A stretch of DNA of 64,000 nucleotides from Hymenoscyphus infarciens (GCA_001414345.1 LLCB01000222.1:1-64000); one strand, 5' to 3'; shown: positions 1 to 10,981, counted from the first letter of the stretch. The notes: generated by a model not told the origin, from the letters alone. Numbers and translations are program-made.

Positions 1-350
1 ATTATTAGAACTATAATAATAATAAAGTTATTTTATATATAAGCTTAGTATATAAGTAAAAGTAGTTTTAAAAGATAGCTTTACTATTATTACTATTAAA
101 CTACTTTTATTTTTAATTTTAAATAATTTATATAATTAATATTTTATAATATTATTAGAACTATAATAATAATAAAGTTATCTTATATATAATTTTCTTC
201 TATATTAGAACCTACTATTTATATACTTTATTCTACTAAATATACTCTTATATATCTCTTTTATAGTCGTATATATTTTATACTATTATAGCATAGTCTT
301 AGTTAGTACGATAGATTCTTAGTTAACGCTAGTTATATTAGTAGATTCGC
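1..350. repeat. AT-rich repeat relic with a 150-bp-spaced direct repeat
   Basis: This stretch is extremely rich in A and T, dominated by TA steps, and has no open reading frame worth calling. A 40-bp segment at 1-40 recurs at 151-190 with one difference, so two copies of a unit lie 150 bp apart. The composition is what repeat-induced point mutation leaves behind in ascomycete transposons, but no transposon family can be named from it. GC content returns to normal at about position 350. Confidence 0.6.
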
Positions 351-405
351 TAAGCTGCTAGGGCGTGGCAGACTACCCAATTAGGCAGGCGGTGAGCCGA
401 CATAA

Positions 406-458
406 TCTCGGTTAGGCTCGACGTTGTCTCGGTTAGGCTCGATGTTGTCTCGGTTAGA
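406..458. repeat. 21-bp tandem repeat, 2.5 units
   Basis: Two full units (406-426 and 427-447) differ at a single C/T position, and a partial third unit follows at 448-458. Each begins TCTCGGTTAG. The repeat lies between the AT-rich relic and the 3' end of the peptidase gene. It shows no coding potential and its role is unknown. Confidence 0.7.
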
Positions 459-621
459 GCAACTGTTAAGCTGTAATAGCATCCAGAGAATTTCAGTAGA
501 CCTCCTATTTATGTCAACCTAAGCAAAGTGGTTTCTCTATTCATCGCCGATGGAGATAGAAATGGAACCAATCCTATTCGGCCTCGTTCAGCCATAGTAT
601 AAGCTATCTTCCCTTCTTATA

Positions 622-1553
622 TTACACTGAACCTCCAACACTCTCTTCCACATACTCTACATTAACAGAGTCTTTCCCCAAAATTGTCTTGGTATACAAC
701 ATGCCCACCTCTTCCTCGACAACTTGTACAACCGTGGTAGCTTCCCCGGCTGGACCAACACAGACACCGTCCGTCCGACAAGCTTGTGCTGCGAGAAAAG
801 TGGCATTCCCCCAATCTGGCAGCACCACCTGTGTTGAATTCAGATATGTCCCTGCCTCCACGATCCATTCTGCGGAATATCCTGGGCTGAACCACGCCGG
901 ACCACGCCATGTTGTTGGTGCTGGCCGCTCGACAGAAAAGGTCTGGGTGGTATTCGTGTTCGTGAGAGTCGCAGTGCCATTGAGGCCATTGTCGGTGGTG
1001 CTGACGCTTATGAAGATGTGATCTCCCGCGTTGATCGTGAGTTCGGTTGGGGTGATGTGAATTGGGTCTTCGGGGATCCTGCAATATTGACATGAGTTAG
1101 CATACAGACTCACTCGAAGCACAACGAGCCGCAGAAATGGAGTCAAGATTACCATTCATAGAATCCCAACCATTCCGTCGTTCCATTGGGGAAGATATTC
1201 CCTATCACGCCCGCTTGCCACAATGCGCGGTACGCAGGGCCATTTGCATCCTGCCACCCATCCAGCCCGACCCAGAACGAAGCCGAGTACTCATCGACGA
1301 TGTGACGAGGCTTCTGCGGCAGATTTAGCGATGGGATCACCAGAGTGGCAGAGGCGGAAGTGAAGTTGGCGATGGCGATGTTGGTGGTGGTGGTACGCTC
1401 GATGACCCCGCCGGCCCAAGTAGTGTCGTTATAGACGTTATAGACAGGGTAGGACTGTGCCGCCACCAATTTCGTCGCAAGAACGGACAACAACAACACC
1501 GAGGATATCATTTGGACTGGAAAAATTGAAATTGCGAGAATGGTACACAGCAC
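622..1553 (-). CDS. Secreted glutamic peptidase, eqolisin (family G1)
   Basis: Acid endopeptidase of the G1 family, expected to be secreted and active at low pH. Exon 1 is 1153-1553 and exon 2 is 622-1078. Removing the 74-bp GT-AG intron (1079-1152, TGCTAAC branch site) joins the frame as FYEW-IPEDP, matching the family YEW-P-D segment. The two catalytic residues are visible: Gln in QAGV of exon 1 and Glu in AEWIVE of exon 2. The first ATG is at 1553, but the ATG at 1511 gives a cleaner signal peptide (MISSVLLLSVLA) and is probably the real start. The protein has several N-glycosylation sequons. About 236 residues in total, normal for the family without a long propeptide. Confidence 0.88.
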
Positions 1554-2701
1554 TCAGAGGAAGCATGAGAGTTATATCTATTTTCTGGTGCTATTAATAC
1601 CATCAATCTTCAATTAAACTCGACGGCGATCAAGTGGAGCGGTGAACTTAGAATACGAGATTAGCGCAAAGGGGCGACATGGCTCGATTTCGTCATTTTT
1701 GCTCGTCGTTTGAGGAGGTGTTTGAAAATGAAGCTTCTCTATCGTGCAGCTTCTTCCGCTCGAGTATTTGCGAGTGCCTTCTGGAAAATTCTCTTTTGGA
1801 AAAAGCGACGATAAATACTCCACGTTCGTACCTACCTAGCTAGCTTATTATTCCAACTAGCTAGAGTAATGCGAGATACTTACCCTAGAAAGTTGGAATA
1901 ATTCATTAGCAGCTTATTTCTCCTTCTTTAAACTTTCTTAGATAATACTTTTATTATTTGAGATCCTTTGACGCAACTTCCTAGGTGTTTGGGAACAATC
2001 ACGTTTGATTCTCTCAAGTATTTAGGGCTATGCTACTTTCAACTTAACTTTCCGCGTCATTTAAATCTCCAACCCTATTATAAACATTACGAGCTGGCCA
2101 GCGGCAATGCTGTCTCTTTGAAGCTACCTATACCTTGGCTCTCGTTGCCATTCATATATACAGTTCTAGTAATTGATATTTGGTGCAATTCCTTCCTCAA
2201 CCTAGCGGACCATTACCATCAGAATAGTCTCCCCTGGTTCAAGGGAAGCTTTCTTAGCCCATTTCCAATATTTCAAACCTTTTACTATTCCACATCCAAC
2301 TTTTGTTATTCCACATCCATCCCCCTACTAAAGTGTTATAGCTGAACCCACCCGTCTATACTAAGTTTACAGTGAACGTATAGGTACTACCTAATCATAG
2401 TCTCTTAGGTATATAGATCGTCGTCGTCGCTTAACCTCGTCGTCGATACTAAAAGTTTTAAAATTAAAGCTATTTATAGATATAAAATTCTTAAACCCTA
2501 AACCTTTTACTATTCTATATCTAGTGTTTATTATACTATATATAATCTATATAGAAGCTCTATAAAATATATAGAGTATTTATTATATATCTAATTCTTT
2601 TAAGCTTTTAGAGTCTATTTAGCTTATATATATTAGTTATTTTTTAATATATATATAACTAAAAATAATAAGCTTCGTCGGACAAAGCTTTCAAGCAAAA
2701 C
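1554..2701. repeat. Gene-free AT-rich region with RIP-type repeat copies
   Basis: No supportable gene. From about 1840 the DNA turns AT-rich, strongly so at 2400-2690. A 24-bp sequence at 2275-2298 recurs at 2500-2523 with three differences, and all three are C to T before A, the RIP signature. A short inverted repeat of TTATTCCAACT lies near 1845-1900. A 125-codon reading frame at 1968-2345 has no recognisable content. The AT-rich block ends where the truncated receptor gene begins. Confidence 0.6.
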
Positions 2702-3490
2702 TTACAAGACCCCAAGACCCACCAATAGCGAGAGTGACGCTTTCGTTTTCCACTCCATATTCAAGTTCCAGAATAGAGATACCGGAAAAACAGCAAGTAG
2801 TAAGTCAACCAGAGAGCAGACGGCTGTGGATGGTCAGTGGATGTTATGAAAAACCAGGATATTCTAGGAGACTAACATCCTTGAAAGAAGCCTGTATATT
2901 CTTGTACTTTTGTGTTCCAACAATTTCCCGGCACCGTCGGGTCCCAGAACTTCTGCATTGGCTGGCACTGTGAGAAACTAATGATGACCGTGGATACATC
3001 AACCACAAATTGGCATGCTATGATCGACCATAGAAAGCGCCTCCGCCAGGCAGCTGGTGCGACGATATTGAGGAGAAGAAGTGCAAAAGAGATACGTCCA
3101 AATCCAGGAGCCATGATCGAGAAGAACTCGCAGATGTATACCCATTTTATTGTTTGTGAAATGTTTTCTGGTTCAAGAAACTGAATATGCTTTCCGAGGC
3201 CCCAGTGGACTGACCCAGTGAGCATCACACTATTTCCCAATGCCAATGTCTAAAAGGTAAGTGGTAATCGGATTTTGAGTCTCTTTATCTGCCTTTTGGG
3301 GGGGTCTTACCAACGTGAGGAGAATGATCCAGTCATCGATTGTGAGGTACTTGACAATTTTTGTGCGAGTGTAAAATCTGGTAGCCACGACAAGACAAGC
3401 AAATGCCGCGAAGACCCAAGCTATGATTAGTACAGTGGGACCCAGATTTTCTTTAGATAGTACCGCATCAACGGCTGTTGTTGGTGCCAT
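2702..3490 (-). pseudogene. Fungal rhodopsin-fold (PTH11/CFEM-receptor-like) integral membrane protein, 3'-truncated
   Basis: Part of the large Pezizomycotina family of seven-span 'rhodopsin domain' proteins. Exons: 3311-3490, 2877-3249, and 2702-2823, with introns of 61 and 53 bp. Exon 1 carries the first span and the family segment DDWIILLTL. Exon 2 carries two to three spans, and exon 3 reads DLLLAVFPVSLFWNLNM followed by LLVGLGVL. Family members continue here with GxCAIVRT-type sequence and two more spans. In this copy the frame stops at TAA (2702-2704), which overlaps a GTAAG donor, and the DNA beyond is an AT-rich RIP block containing no further exon. About 224 residues remain of the usual 300-400. 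I infer a gene that lost its 3' end to a repeat insertion or deletion; a shortened protein is still possible. Confidence 0.75.
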
Positions 3491-4538
3491 TTTGGTTGAG
3501 GAATCTTTAAGTGTTCTGCTTTGGAAGTGTTATGTGGAAGTCGTCAAGTTGTTCAAAGAGAAACCCAACAAGCTGTTTGCGGTGTCACGAAGATCTAGGC
3601 CACAATTCTTGACGGACAAGTGTTACTTGTACGATTGGATTGTGATGGACAACACTCGCGTGGCTTCCTCGTCAGTGGAAAGGGGGAGGTTAGAAGGTAA
3701 GGCCCTGTGCCTGAAGGATTTACACCCAACCAGTGCCGCTTTGTCTTCACCTGAGGAAATTTACGCGGATTTGACCTTCTGTAAAATCCAAGGTAACTTC
3801 GTATTTCGAAGCGGCCGACAAGACCTTGGCAAGAATAATTGGGTTACGAGATCATTGATGGAACCTTAAAGTCTCCGATACTGTTTACCCTTCTCTCCTC
3901 GCCGTCTCCGTGCTTCAGAAAACCAGTTGTTGCATGTGTATGAGCAACGCAGTAAGAGGAAGTGGGAGATAAGACACCCCTCCCATAGGCAGCAATGCAC
4001 CTTCCATAAGTATCTTCTCGTTCAGACAATAAGCTGCGAAGTTGAGGCACATCGTCTACTGGGTTCCCATACCAAAGGATGAATGTTTTAGCATAAGCTT
4101 GAAGATAGTCGTGATATCGTATAATGCTTGCTTACTTCAAAATTTGCAACTGGTTGGACTCTTGTTGAATTCTTGCGCGCAGATAAGATGAGCAAATATC
4201 ATTGGCTAATTCGTGGTTGGTATTTGTTGATGGTGTGGTGTGTACTCTATCTTGCTTGAAATCCCAAATATGTGTTAGACAACAGGGTATACATGCAAGG
4301 CGAATGCGAATGACATGGATATAAATTCTACAGGGAAGGAGGTCCTTTGCCATGTCTATGCAGATAAGGAACTAATTTTCCAGGGATCACAAGTCAAGCA
4401 CACGCACCAACGGTTGACGTGCTTGCCGGGGAAGGAGAATACATGTAACGAACGATTGCCGAGACTCTTTCACATGCATGTCAGACAAGAATCTATTCTA
4501 CCTTGCGTCTAGGATTTCTCAAGCAAAAAATGCTGCAC
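3491..4538. other. Intergenic, no gene seen
   Basis: About 1 kb between the truncated receptor and the methyltransferase relic. Reading frames of up to 148 codons exist on both strands, but they overlap each other, lack recognisable motifs and have no convincing splice structure. Composition is ordinary. Confidence 0.5.
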
Positions 4539-5921
4539 TCATGCCTTCACCATGGCCTCCACAATTCCATCAGCATCGTGATCATCCTGTGGTACCCAGA
4601 TTTTGACAACCTCAAAGCCAGCCTTCTCGAGTAGAATTGTGAACTGATTGCCTGTCCGTTCCATGCCTGCATTGAATACCATCATAGTCAGATCAAGCAT
4701 AGAGTGGAATCCAGAAGCTTTTGTTTCAGGGATTATCATCTCGTGCAAAAGTAGTTTAGAGTAGCCGGGCTTCATAGCGGGCTTTAACCCAGCTAAAATC
4801 TCGAGGCATTTGCTGTCTAACCAATCATATAAGATATGATAATAAAAGTAAACGCGCGCACCTATAGGATGAAGATTAACATGTCCTGAAATTGGTATAG
4901 AGGTGACCAACTAACCTTTCAAGGGCTGCTCGGCAAAAAAGTCGTACTTGACAGACTCAAAAACTTGCTCTGACCCTTTTAAATTGTCGACAAGTTCAGG
5001 TATTTCTTGCAACACAAGCTTATGGCCCGGAAACTTGGTATTGAATTGGGCAATGTCGTGACCCTTTCCACCTCCAACGTCGATAAGCAAAGGAGTATCA
5101 AGAGTTGATCCATCCAAAATCTGTTCCTTTACCGGGTACCAATCCACCCAATATTTCCGAGCACCCATGGTATTTCCCATGAAGGTGGTAAAATCATTTA
5201 GGAGCTCCGGCTTTAATGAAATGAAATCAAAAGTTTGAAGTTTCGTTTAGAAAGCATATTGCACAAGTCCATCGTAGGGCTCTGTTGGACATTTGTGACC
5301 AGATTCTTTAAGATACTTGAGAGTTTTTGTTACGGCTTGTACGATCAAATCCCAACTAGTTAAAATTAATCAGAGGAATAGGTGGTTGGATCTCGGGAAA
5401 CTCACATAATTCTATAACCCGACGCGATCTCGTTAGAAGCCATTACAAAACTGATAGGTGACGGTTTCCATGTCTTTTCATCGAGCTCCACCACGAAACC
5501 TACCGCTGCAAGAGATCTCAAGACTCGAACTGAATCCCAAGTTAGTTGGCTAGGTCCCCAATAAGTAAAGGAACTCACTAATCAATAGCTCTTCCCCTCC
5601 AGAGAGTGAAGCCAACTCGGTAACAGTTTCTTTGGCGGTAATGTACTCGAACAAGTGTAAATCGACTGCGATCTTTGCACACATAGCAATAAAGGGCTTC
5701 ATATGTTTGGGATTAGTTTGGAAATTTAAGTTTTATAGGGAATCATTTACACTGAATGCGAGCTCCACGGCGGTATTAGCAGGCTGGTTCAAGCCGACAC
5801 TCAGCATCCTAATCAGCAACAAGGCTTCTTTTTGGGCATCTTCATCTCCAGTTGCCAACTTCGGCTTCAGATCCTCTAGTCGTTCTATAAGGAGTGATGA
5901 AGAAGACATAGTCAGAGACAA
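4539..5921 (-). pseudogene. SAM-dependent O-methyltransferase (COMT-like), probably inactivated
   Basis: Class I-like plant/fungal O-methyltransferase (Methyltransf_2 type), the kind found in secondary-metabolite pathways. Five exons: 5751-5921 (start at 5909 or 5921), 5579-5696, 5406-5529, 4916-5355, 4539-4861. All joins preserve frame and total about 387 codons. The SAM-binding motif VDVGGGKGH-type reads IDVGGGKGHD, and LHEMIIP and CLEIL segments follow. Two defects are visible. A TAA (5247-5249) interrupts exon 4 inside the conserved QYAxxTKL region. The normal LHDWPD motif, whose His is the catalytic base, reads LYDWLD. Both changes can be produced by C-to-T mutation. An intron that removes the TAA (54 bp, in frame) can be drawn but would delete a conserved segment. 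No other pathway gene is adjacent. Confidence 0.8.
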
Positions 5922-6689
5922 TTTGACGGCTTGCTGTGCTTCTCCGAAGATGATTGCGCGACTGAACGTGAATCCGTTATCATTGCTAGAGTGAGTTGGA
6001 TTTTATAGATTTAGAACTCAGCCCGTTTGAGTCTAGTCCCATTGGGAGGAGCAGCCAGTAATATCTCCCCAACTAACATAATACCAACCAACAACAAGAT
6101 ACGGGGAGACTCACGTGACCCGCGAGTTTTTGGTCTCTAAATTTTTGGAATTTTAAGCTGGACAGATATTGATTTGAAGCTAGCAGTATCATCGTGTCAG
6201 AGACTTAGTTGTCGTTACTCTAGGTAAAGCTTTCTGTCTCGCATCATGTGATCTAGCTTGTTTTAAGAAATCTGATCCACCTATCGATTACATCATTTAA
6301 ACCAATTCGTGTTCTGTTCTGGGTCAAAATCTATTTCTATCCTGGCATAATAAAAATAAATGAACCTTCCAAGGATGATCCAGTTTTCCTTCCCCGGTTT
6401 TCTTCGTACAGAAAGAACTGTGGGTGACTGTGGTGGGTCCTTTACTTGGCGAACTGCCCCTCATTCAAATTTGGAGAAATGGAAACCGAATGCGAGTTTG
6501 TATATTAGGAGGCCGGCATCCAAGTGTCCGTATCTTCTTTACCCAAGGTTATGTTGGTCCTTCCTTCCATTCATTCGTTTTGTCAGTCTCTTGTTGCGAT
6601 GCACATTCGTTAAAACAAGGAACTTTGCTTTTTTGTTTTTGATACATTTATTTCACCAATAGAAAGCGCTCAAGTTAATAATTGTCAAA
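5922..6689. promoter_or_regulatory. Upstream region of the polyglycine-hydrolase-like gene
   Basis: This 768-bp gap lies between two divergent gene starts and holds no gene I can support. A short frame at 6360-6662 overlaps a second one and looks spurious. An AT-rich stretch (6340-6362, CATAATAAAAATAAA) could serve as a TATA-like element, but it lies some 330 bp from the start codon. No operator motif can be assigned. Confidence 0.35.
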
Positions 6690-8624
6690 ATGAAGGTTGT
6701 ATCCTTGTTCGGTCTTGGTTGGCTTTTGGCTAAATCAGCTGCTGCACCAACAGCTCCCACAAATTCAACACTTTCCGGATATTACATTGATGCTACAGCA
6801 GAAGAGCACCAGGTTAATTTCGAAACATACAAAGCAGCAGGTTACCGGATACGTTCTCTCAGTGTTTATGGGAAGCCGCCAGACACCCGTTATGCGGCTC
6901 TTTGGCAACAACAGTCTGGACCAGCACAAGTGGGAATTCACGAAGCAAACTCCTCCACCTACGAACAGTGGTTTAATCAGTATTATGCCGAAGGCTATAC
7001 CTCAACCCAAATATCAGTCACCGGCCCTTCGAGTGCTCCTTTGTATGCTGGTGTGATGGAACTCAGCGGAGTCACAAACTGGTATCAGAAATGCGGCTTG
7101 GATGGTAACGCAACCCAGGGCGAGTTTTACACCGGGAACAATAACAAACTACAACTCGCTTCGCTTTCCGGGTACGGTACGACTTTAGATCGACGATGGT
7201 GTGGAATATGGCTTCCAAACGAGCAATTTGAGAAGTACTCCTTCAGCAACGCACAAGACAGCGCAAATTACGAACTCACGAAGCTTGAGCAAACTAGCAA
7301 GCCATACTGGAGGACGTCTTACCAGTCTATCTCGGACGATGGCCAAATAGCTGCGCTTTTTACAGACACCAATGTTGGAAATTGGGTTGCCAAATATGGG
7401 TTGAATGCCTCATCGCTCCAGGAGGAAATCGTCATCCAGAAAGCAGGCGGGCTCTCGATTACACAATTGGACGGGGCTGGTGCAGGAGCAGATACCCAAT
7501 TTGCAGCAATTTTTACTCAACATGAAGTCAGTCCGCGTACATGGAGAAGTACTGGATTGAGCTCTGGATTTGCTAACAACACCGGAGCTGAGGAAGCAGC
7601 GGATTCCTTCATGGAAACGTGGATGAAGAAATACGGTGTTCGTCAAGCTCAATTGAGTGCTGGTATAAACGGAAGCATCATTCTGACAAAAGCATATTCA
7701 TGGAGCGAGGAATCGCGTCCAACCACTCAGCCAGAAGATCGATTTCTTCTTGCAAGTCTTAGCAAGATGTTCCTAGCAGCTGCAATTCAAAATATGTACG
7801 ATGGCGGTGTCCTTACCCCAGATACGAAAGTTTATCCACTGCTTGGATACACTGATACATACGATATGCGAGCTCAAAACATCACGGTGGATAATTTAAT
7901 CACACATTATAGTGGTTATGATCGGGATGTGAGTTTCGATCCAGCATATAGTGCGCTCATGATCTCGAACAGTTTGGGTCTTTCCGCTCCAGTAACCGCG
8001 AAGGATATGGTGGATTTCATGTCGAAGAGGGCACTTGATCGTGATCCCGGACAATATTACGCTTATGGGAACTATGGTTATATCTTGCTTTCTTATGTTG
8101 TGGAGCACCTCACAAACCAGACATATTATGAGTATCTCCGGGAGAACATCTTGGAACCAGGAAACTACGATGTCCAGAAATGGGGATCATTTGCTGCCGA
8201 GCATGAATCTGATAGGGTGGTTCAGGAAAGCTCCATTACCGGTATCAATGTACTCAACCTTTCAAGAACTCCGTACGAACGCATCGCATCCATTTATGGA
8301 GGTGATGGAATGGTCAAGGAAAGTTCACATGGGGCTGTTTCTCTAGCGACATCAGCTAATACACTGGTCCGATTCATCTCTCGGCATGCAGTTTGGGGCA
8401 TTGGGAAACGGCCGACATTTGTTTACGAGGATGCAAGCACTGGACGCTTAGGGACAACCGATGGAGCAAGCACTTGTGCGCAATCGAGGGGGGATGGCGT
8501 GGATTGGGCAGTGACAGTCAACACTCGAGAGTGGCCAGCTTATCCGCAGTACCAAGATCCTATTGAATATGAACTGTGCGGAATGATAGTTAATAATTGG
8601 TTGAATCAATGGGATACCGTCTGA
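6690..8624 (+). CDS. Secreted polyglycine hydrolase-like protein (tandem-repeat domain plus beta-lactamase-fold serine hydrolase)
   Basis: Intronless, 644 residues, with an N-terminal signal peptide (MKVVSLFGLGWLLAKSAAA). Residues about 25-300 contain repeats of roughly 50 residues with a 'Y...GYRI-SLSVYG...RYAALW' pattern, as in the BTRD1 repeat domain. Residues about 310-640 form a class C beta-lactamase/DD-peptidase fold with the SxxK motif SLSK (Ser356, Lys359) and the YxN motif YGN (Tyr459). This two-domain layout and length match fungal polyglycine hydrolases, which cut the glycine-rich hinge of plant class IV chitinases. That substrate is inferred from architecture only; other secreted serine hydrolases share the C-terminal fold. 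Many N-glycosylation sequons support secretion. Confidence 0.85.
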   Translation: MKVVSLFGLGWLLAKSAAAPTAPTNSTLSGYYIDATAEEHQVNFETYKAAGYRIRSLSVYGKPPDTRYAALWQQQSGPAQVGIHEANSSTYEQWFNQYYAEGYTSTQISVTGPSSAPLYAGVMELSGVTNWYQKCGLDGNATQGEFYTGNNNKLQLASLSGYGTTLDRRWCGIWLPNEQFEKYSFSNAQDSANYELTKLEQTSKPYWRTSYQSISDDGQIAALFTDTNVGNWVAKYGLNASSLQEEIVIQKAGGLSITQLDGAGAGADTQFAAIFTQHEVSPRTWRSTGLSSGFANNTGAEEAADSFMETWMKKYGVRQAQLSAGINGSIILTKAYSWSEESRPTTQPEDRFLLASLSKMFLAAAIQNMYDGGVLTPDTKVYPLLGYTDTYDMRAQNITVDNLITHYSGYDRDVSFDPAYSALMISNSLGLSAPVTAKDMVDFMSKRALDRDPGQYYAYGNYGYILLSYVVEHLTNQTYYEYLRENILEPGNYDVQKWGSFAAEHESDRVVQESSITGINVLNLSRTPYERIASIYGGDGMVKESSHGAVSLATSANTLVRFISRHAVWGIGKRPTFVYEDASTGRLGTTDGASTCAQSRGDGVDWAVTVNTREWPAYPQYQDPIEYELCGMIVNNWLNQWDTV

Positions 8625-10216
8625 GCGGTTGAATATTGACAAATAATGTAATCTCAAAAACTTCAGGTAGATGACTGTTACGGTCAGATCTCGGCTTCTT
8701 GTTCATAATATGCTGATGGGTGAAATTTGAGCTTCCCTTTGGACTACGTTAATTTCTCAAAACTCTTGTTGTATTCTCTTTGCATGGATATCGTTCAAGA
8801 TCAGTTGGAGCGCATCAAGTCTAGCACCAATCTCTTAGAGAATCTTCGCATGGATGGGTATCTGTATCATGTTCCATATAACAGTTTATTGGGAGAATAC
8901 CACCGTAGCGCATTAGTTGGCATTGAAGTGATGACAATTTTCTTGTTAGGGGTTTAAGCGAACTACTGGGGAATTAAGCGACTCTAATGAATTTGGCTAT
9001 GCAAGCCCCGCGATGGAGAATCAAGGGTGACGATAAATATGTCTGTTGTTCCAACGTTCTGGAAGATTTGGAACTATCGACCTAAACTTATACTGATGTT
9101 TAAAAAAGACCTATCTCACGTTTTGTACTTCCGTTGGAAGTTGGATGATAAACTGGAGAGCTCAAGTGATATAGTGACTTTGAAATTTTGTGTGATCAGC
9201 AGCCTAAACATTCTACGGTTATTTCCCTATTTCCTTTATCTATTTCATGACCTACAACGCCATGTCGTCGGGACGCCCGGTGCAAATTATATAAGCCAGC
9301 CGGTGAAGCAATTTCTGGGTCCACAAGACATATTTCGATATCCGAGTCCAGAAACGGAAAGAATATCTGTCGTAAAACTTGGAGGATTCTTTGTTGTCCA
9401 GTTAGACGCGGCCTGTTTCTTTTGGTTCTTTTGGCATCTTTATTTGACGAAAATGGCAAGTATCGACTTCAACAGAGTATTCAGCTGATAAAAGAAAGAC
9501 TCTAAATGATATAAAGCTTGGGCAAAGAAAGTGCTTGCTACTCTACTTTACTTTACTTGGCTTAATAAAAGCCGCTACTCTAAGCTTCTGCTCCTCGCTC
9601 GAGAGCGTTTCGACCCTATCTTTATTGGCGCCACGATTCAACCCGATTCCTTATTCTGGCCGTCGATGTAAAGATACTGACGGCTGAAGAACAACTTACT
9701 CAACTACTCCGAATTGTTCTGTGTTACTTTGAGTAGAGTAGAGTAGAGTACAGTACAGTACAGTAACTTCCTTTACGGGCCTCTCCCTAGTCCCGTCCTG
9801 GAGGAGTGCCGCATATATTTGCATGCAACTCTTCATGAGTAAAGGTGCTTTAAACATCAACAAAGGTATCCATCCGCTTTTGACGTTTGATATTCCGACG
9901 AGAGAGACGGGGAGCGCAATGTAAGAGATTTGGGCAATGCTAGGGTAGCTCTATTGAAACGGCAGAAGAAACCGTAGGTGTCTTACCAACGGTGTAAAAG
10001 ACAGCCTTCATAAGACAAAGAGAGGAAATGGGGAAAGCCCACCAATTCTTTTTATAATTATGACCATATATAACTTCTTCCAGCCCGCGAAGAAAATTTG
10101 AAATAAAAATAGGTCAATAAATGCAGGTAAAAAGACATCTCCTATCCCCTTTAACTATGTACCATACAGCCCCCCCCCCCTCCCTTTTAATATATCTATA
10201 CCCTTCCTCACCCAAC
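8625..10216. other. Intergenic, with a pentamer microsatellite
   Basis: No gene is supported in these 1.6 kb. Frames at 8727-8957 and 9027-9488 lack motifs and splice structure. A microsatellite occupies 9731-9765, and a run of ten cytosines lies near 10170. A related pyrimidine-rich sequence, TACTCTACTTTACTTTACTT, lies about 180 bp before the microsatellite. Confidence 0.5.
9731..9765. repeat. Compound pentanucleotide microsatellite
   Basis: Four copies of GAGTA are followed directly by three copies of CAGTA. The two blocks differ by one base, suggesting one array that spread a variant. It lies in a gene-free stretch. Confidence 0.9.
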
Positions 10217-10981
10217 TTAACAAGTAGTGTCCCCTGTAGTAGGAGCAGCCGTAGTATAAGCACCCCCAGCATCCCCCAGGCACTCAGCAACAGTAACCAT
10301 CTTCAAACCCTTCCCCTTAGCCCAATTCAACACCCACGGCAGGAGCGTCGTACTAGTAGTCTGCACAGTCTCATGCATAAGCGGAATATGACTAGCACTA
10401 CTAGAGCTCGAAAAATGACTCTCACTCGACGCCGGAGACTCATTGTTCCAATCTCCCGAATCGATATCCCATTTCACAATCCGGTATCCGAGCTGTTGCA
10501 TCACGCTCACAACTTGACCGCCTGAATTTCCATTGGGGGGTCGCATGTAGGTGGGTTTTACACCGAGGATGTTGGCGAATGCTGTTTCTAGTTTGGTCAT
10601 TTCGAGTTTGGCGTCTGCGGCAGACTTTGTGGAGAGGTCGGCGTGAGACCAGGTGTGAGAACCGATTTGGTGACCAGCATCGTAGGTGGCTTTTAACTGG
10701 GTTCTTTGCGAGTAGATGCAGTTGTATAGTGTTCCAGTTACGAAGAAGGTCCCTTTTGCTCCGGCAGCGTTGAGTTGGTCGACGATGTTTTTCTCGTATT
10801 GCCAGGGACCATCATCGAATGTGAGAGCAATTGTGTTCGGAGTGACACAATTTTGGATCACATTTCCTGCTGAAGGACCAGCTCGTGGGTCCAAGAGAGA
10901 GAAGGTGTTTGAAGTCAAAGCCGATGGATGGGCTGAGATGAGAGGGAGAAGTAACGCGACAAAAGTCGTTGGCGAATGCAT
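10217..10981 (-). CDS. Secreted polysaccharide deacetylase, CE4 (chitin deacetylase-like)
   Basis: Removes acetyl groups from N-acetylglucosamine polymers outside the cell; in fungi it protects hyphae from plant chitinases or blunts chitin signalling. Single exon of 254 residues: signal peptide MHSPTTFVALLLPLISA, then a NodB homology domain. All five motifs are visible: TFDDGP (catalytic base and metal Asp), SHTWSH (metal His pair), RPPNG, DIDSGDW and LMHET. No chitin-binding module or GPI tail is present, so it is a minimal secreted form. A short Ser-rich insertion lies between motifs 4 and 5. Chitin rather than another polymer as substrate is inferred from the family. Confidence 0.9.
   Translation of the reverse strand: MHSPTTFVALLLPLISAHPSALTSNTFSLLDPRAGPSAGNVIQNCVTPNTIALTFDDGPWQYEKNIVDQLNAAGAKGTFFVTGTLYNCIYSQRTQLKATYDAGHQIGSHTWSHADLSTKSAADAKLEMTKLETAFANILGVKPTYMRPPNGNSGGQVVSVMQQLGYRIVKWDIDSGDWNNESPASSESHFSSSSSASHIPLMHETVQTTSTTLLPWVLNWAKGKGLKMVTVAECLGDAGGAYTTAAPTTGDTTC

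Noticed and set aside
360..460. GC-rich segment considered as a tRNA or 5S rRNA gene
   Set aside because: No cloverleaf or internal A/B box fits. It is a 21-bp tandem repeat.
1968..2345. 125-codon frame on the plus strand
   Set aside because: It lies in AT-rich, RIP-affected DNA, has no motif and includes one of the repeat copies.
9510..9790. Possible MITE bounded by TACTC-type repeats
   Set aside because: The pyrimidine-rich sequence and the microsatellite do not pair as true terminal inverted repeats, and no target duplication was found.
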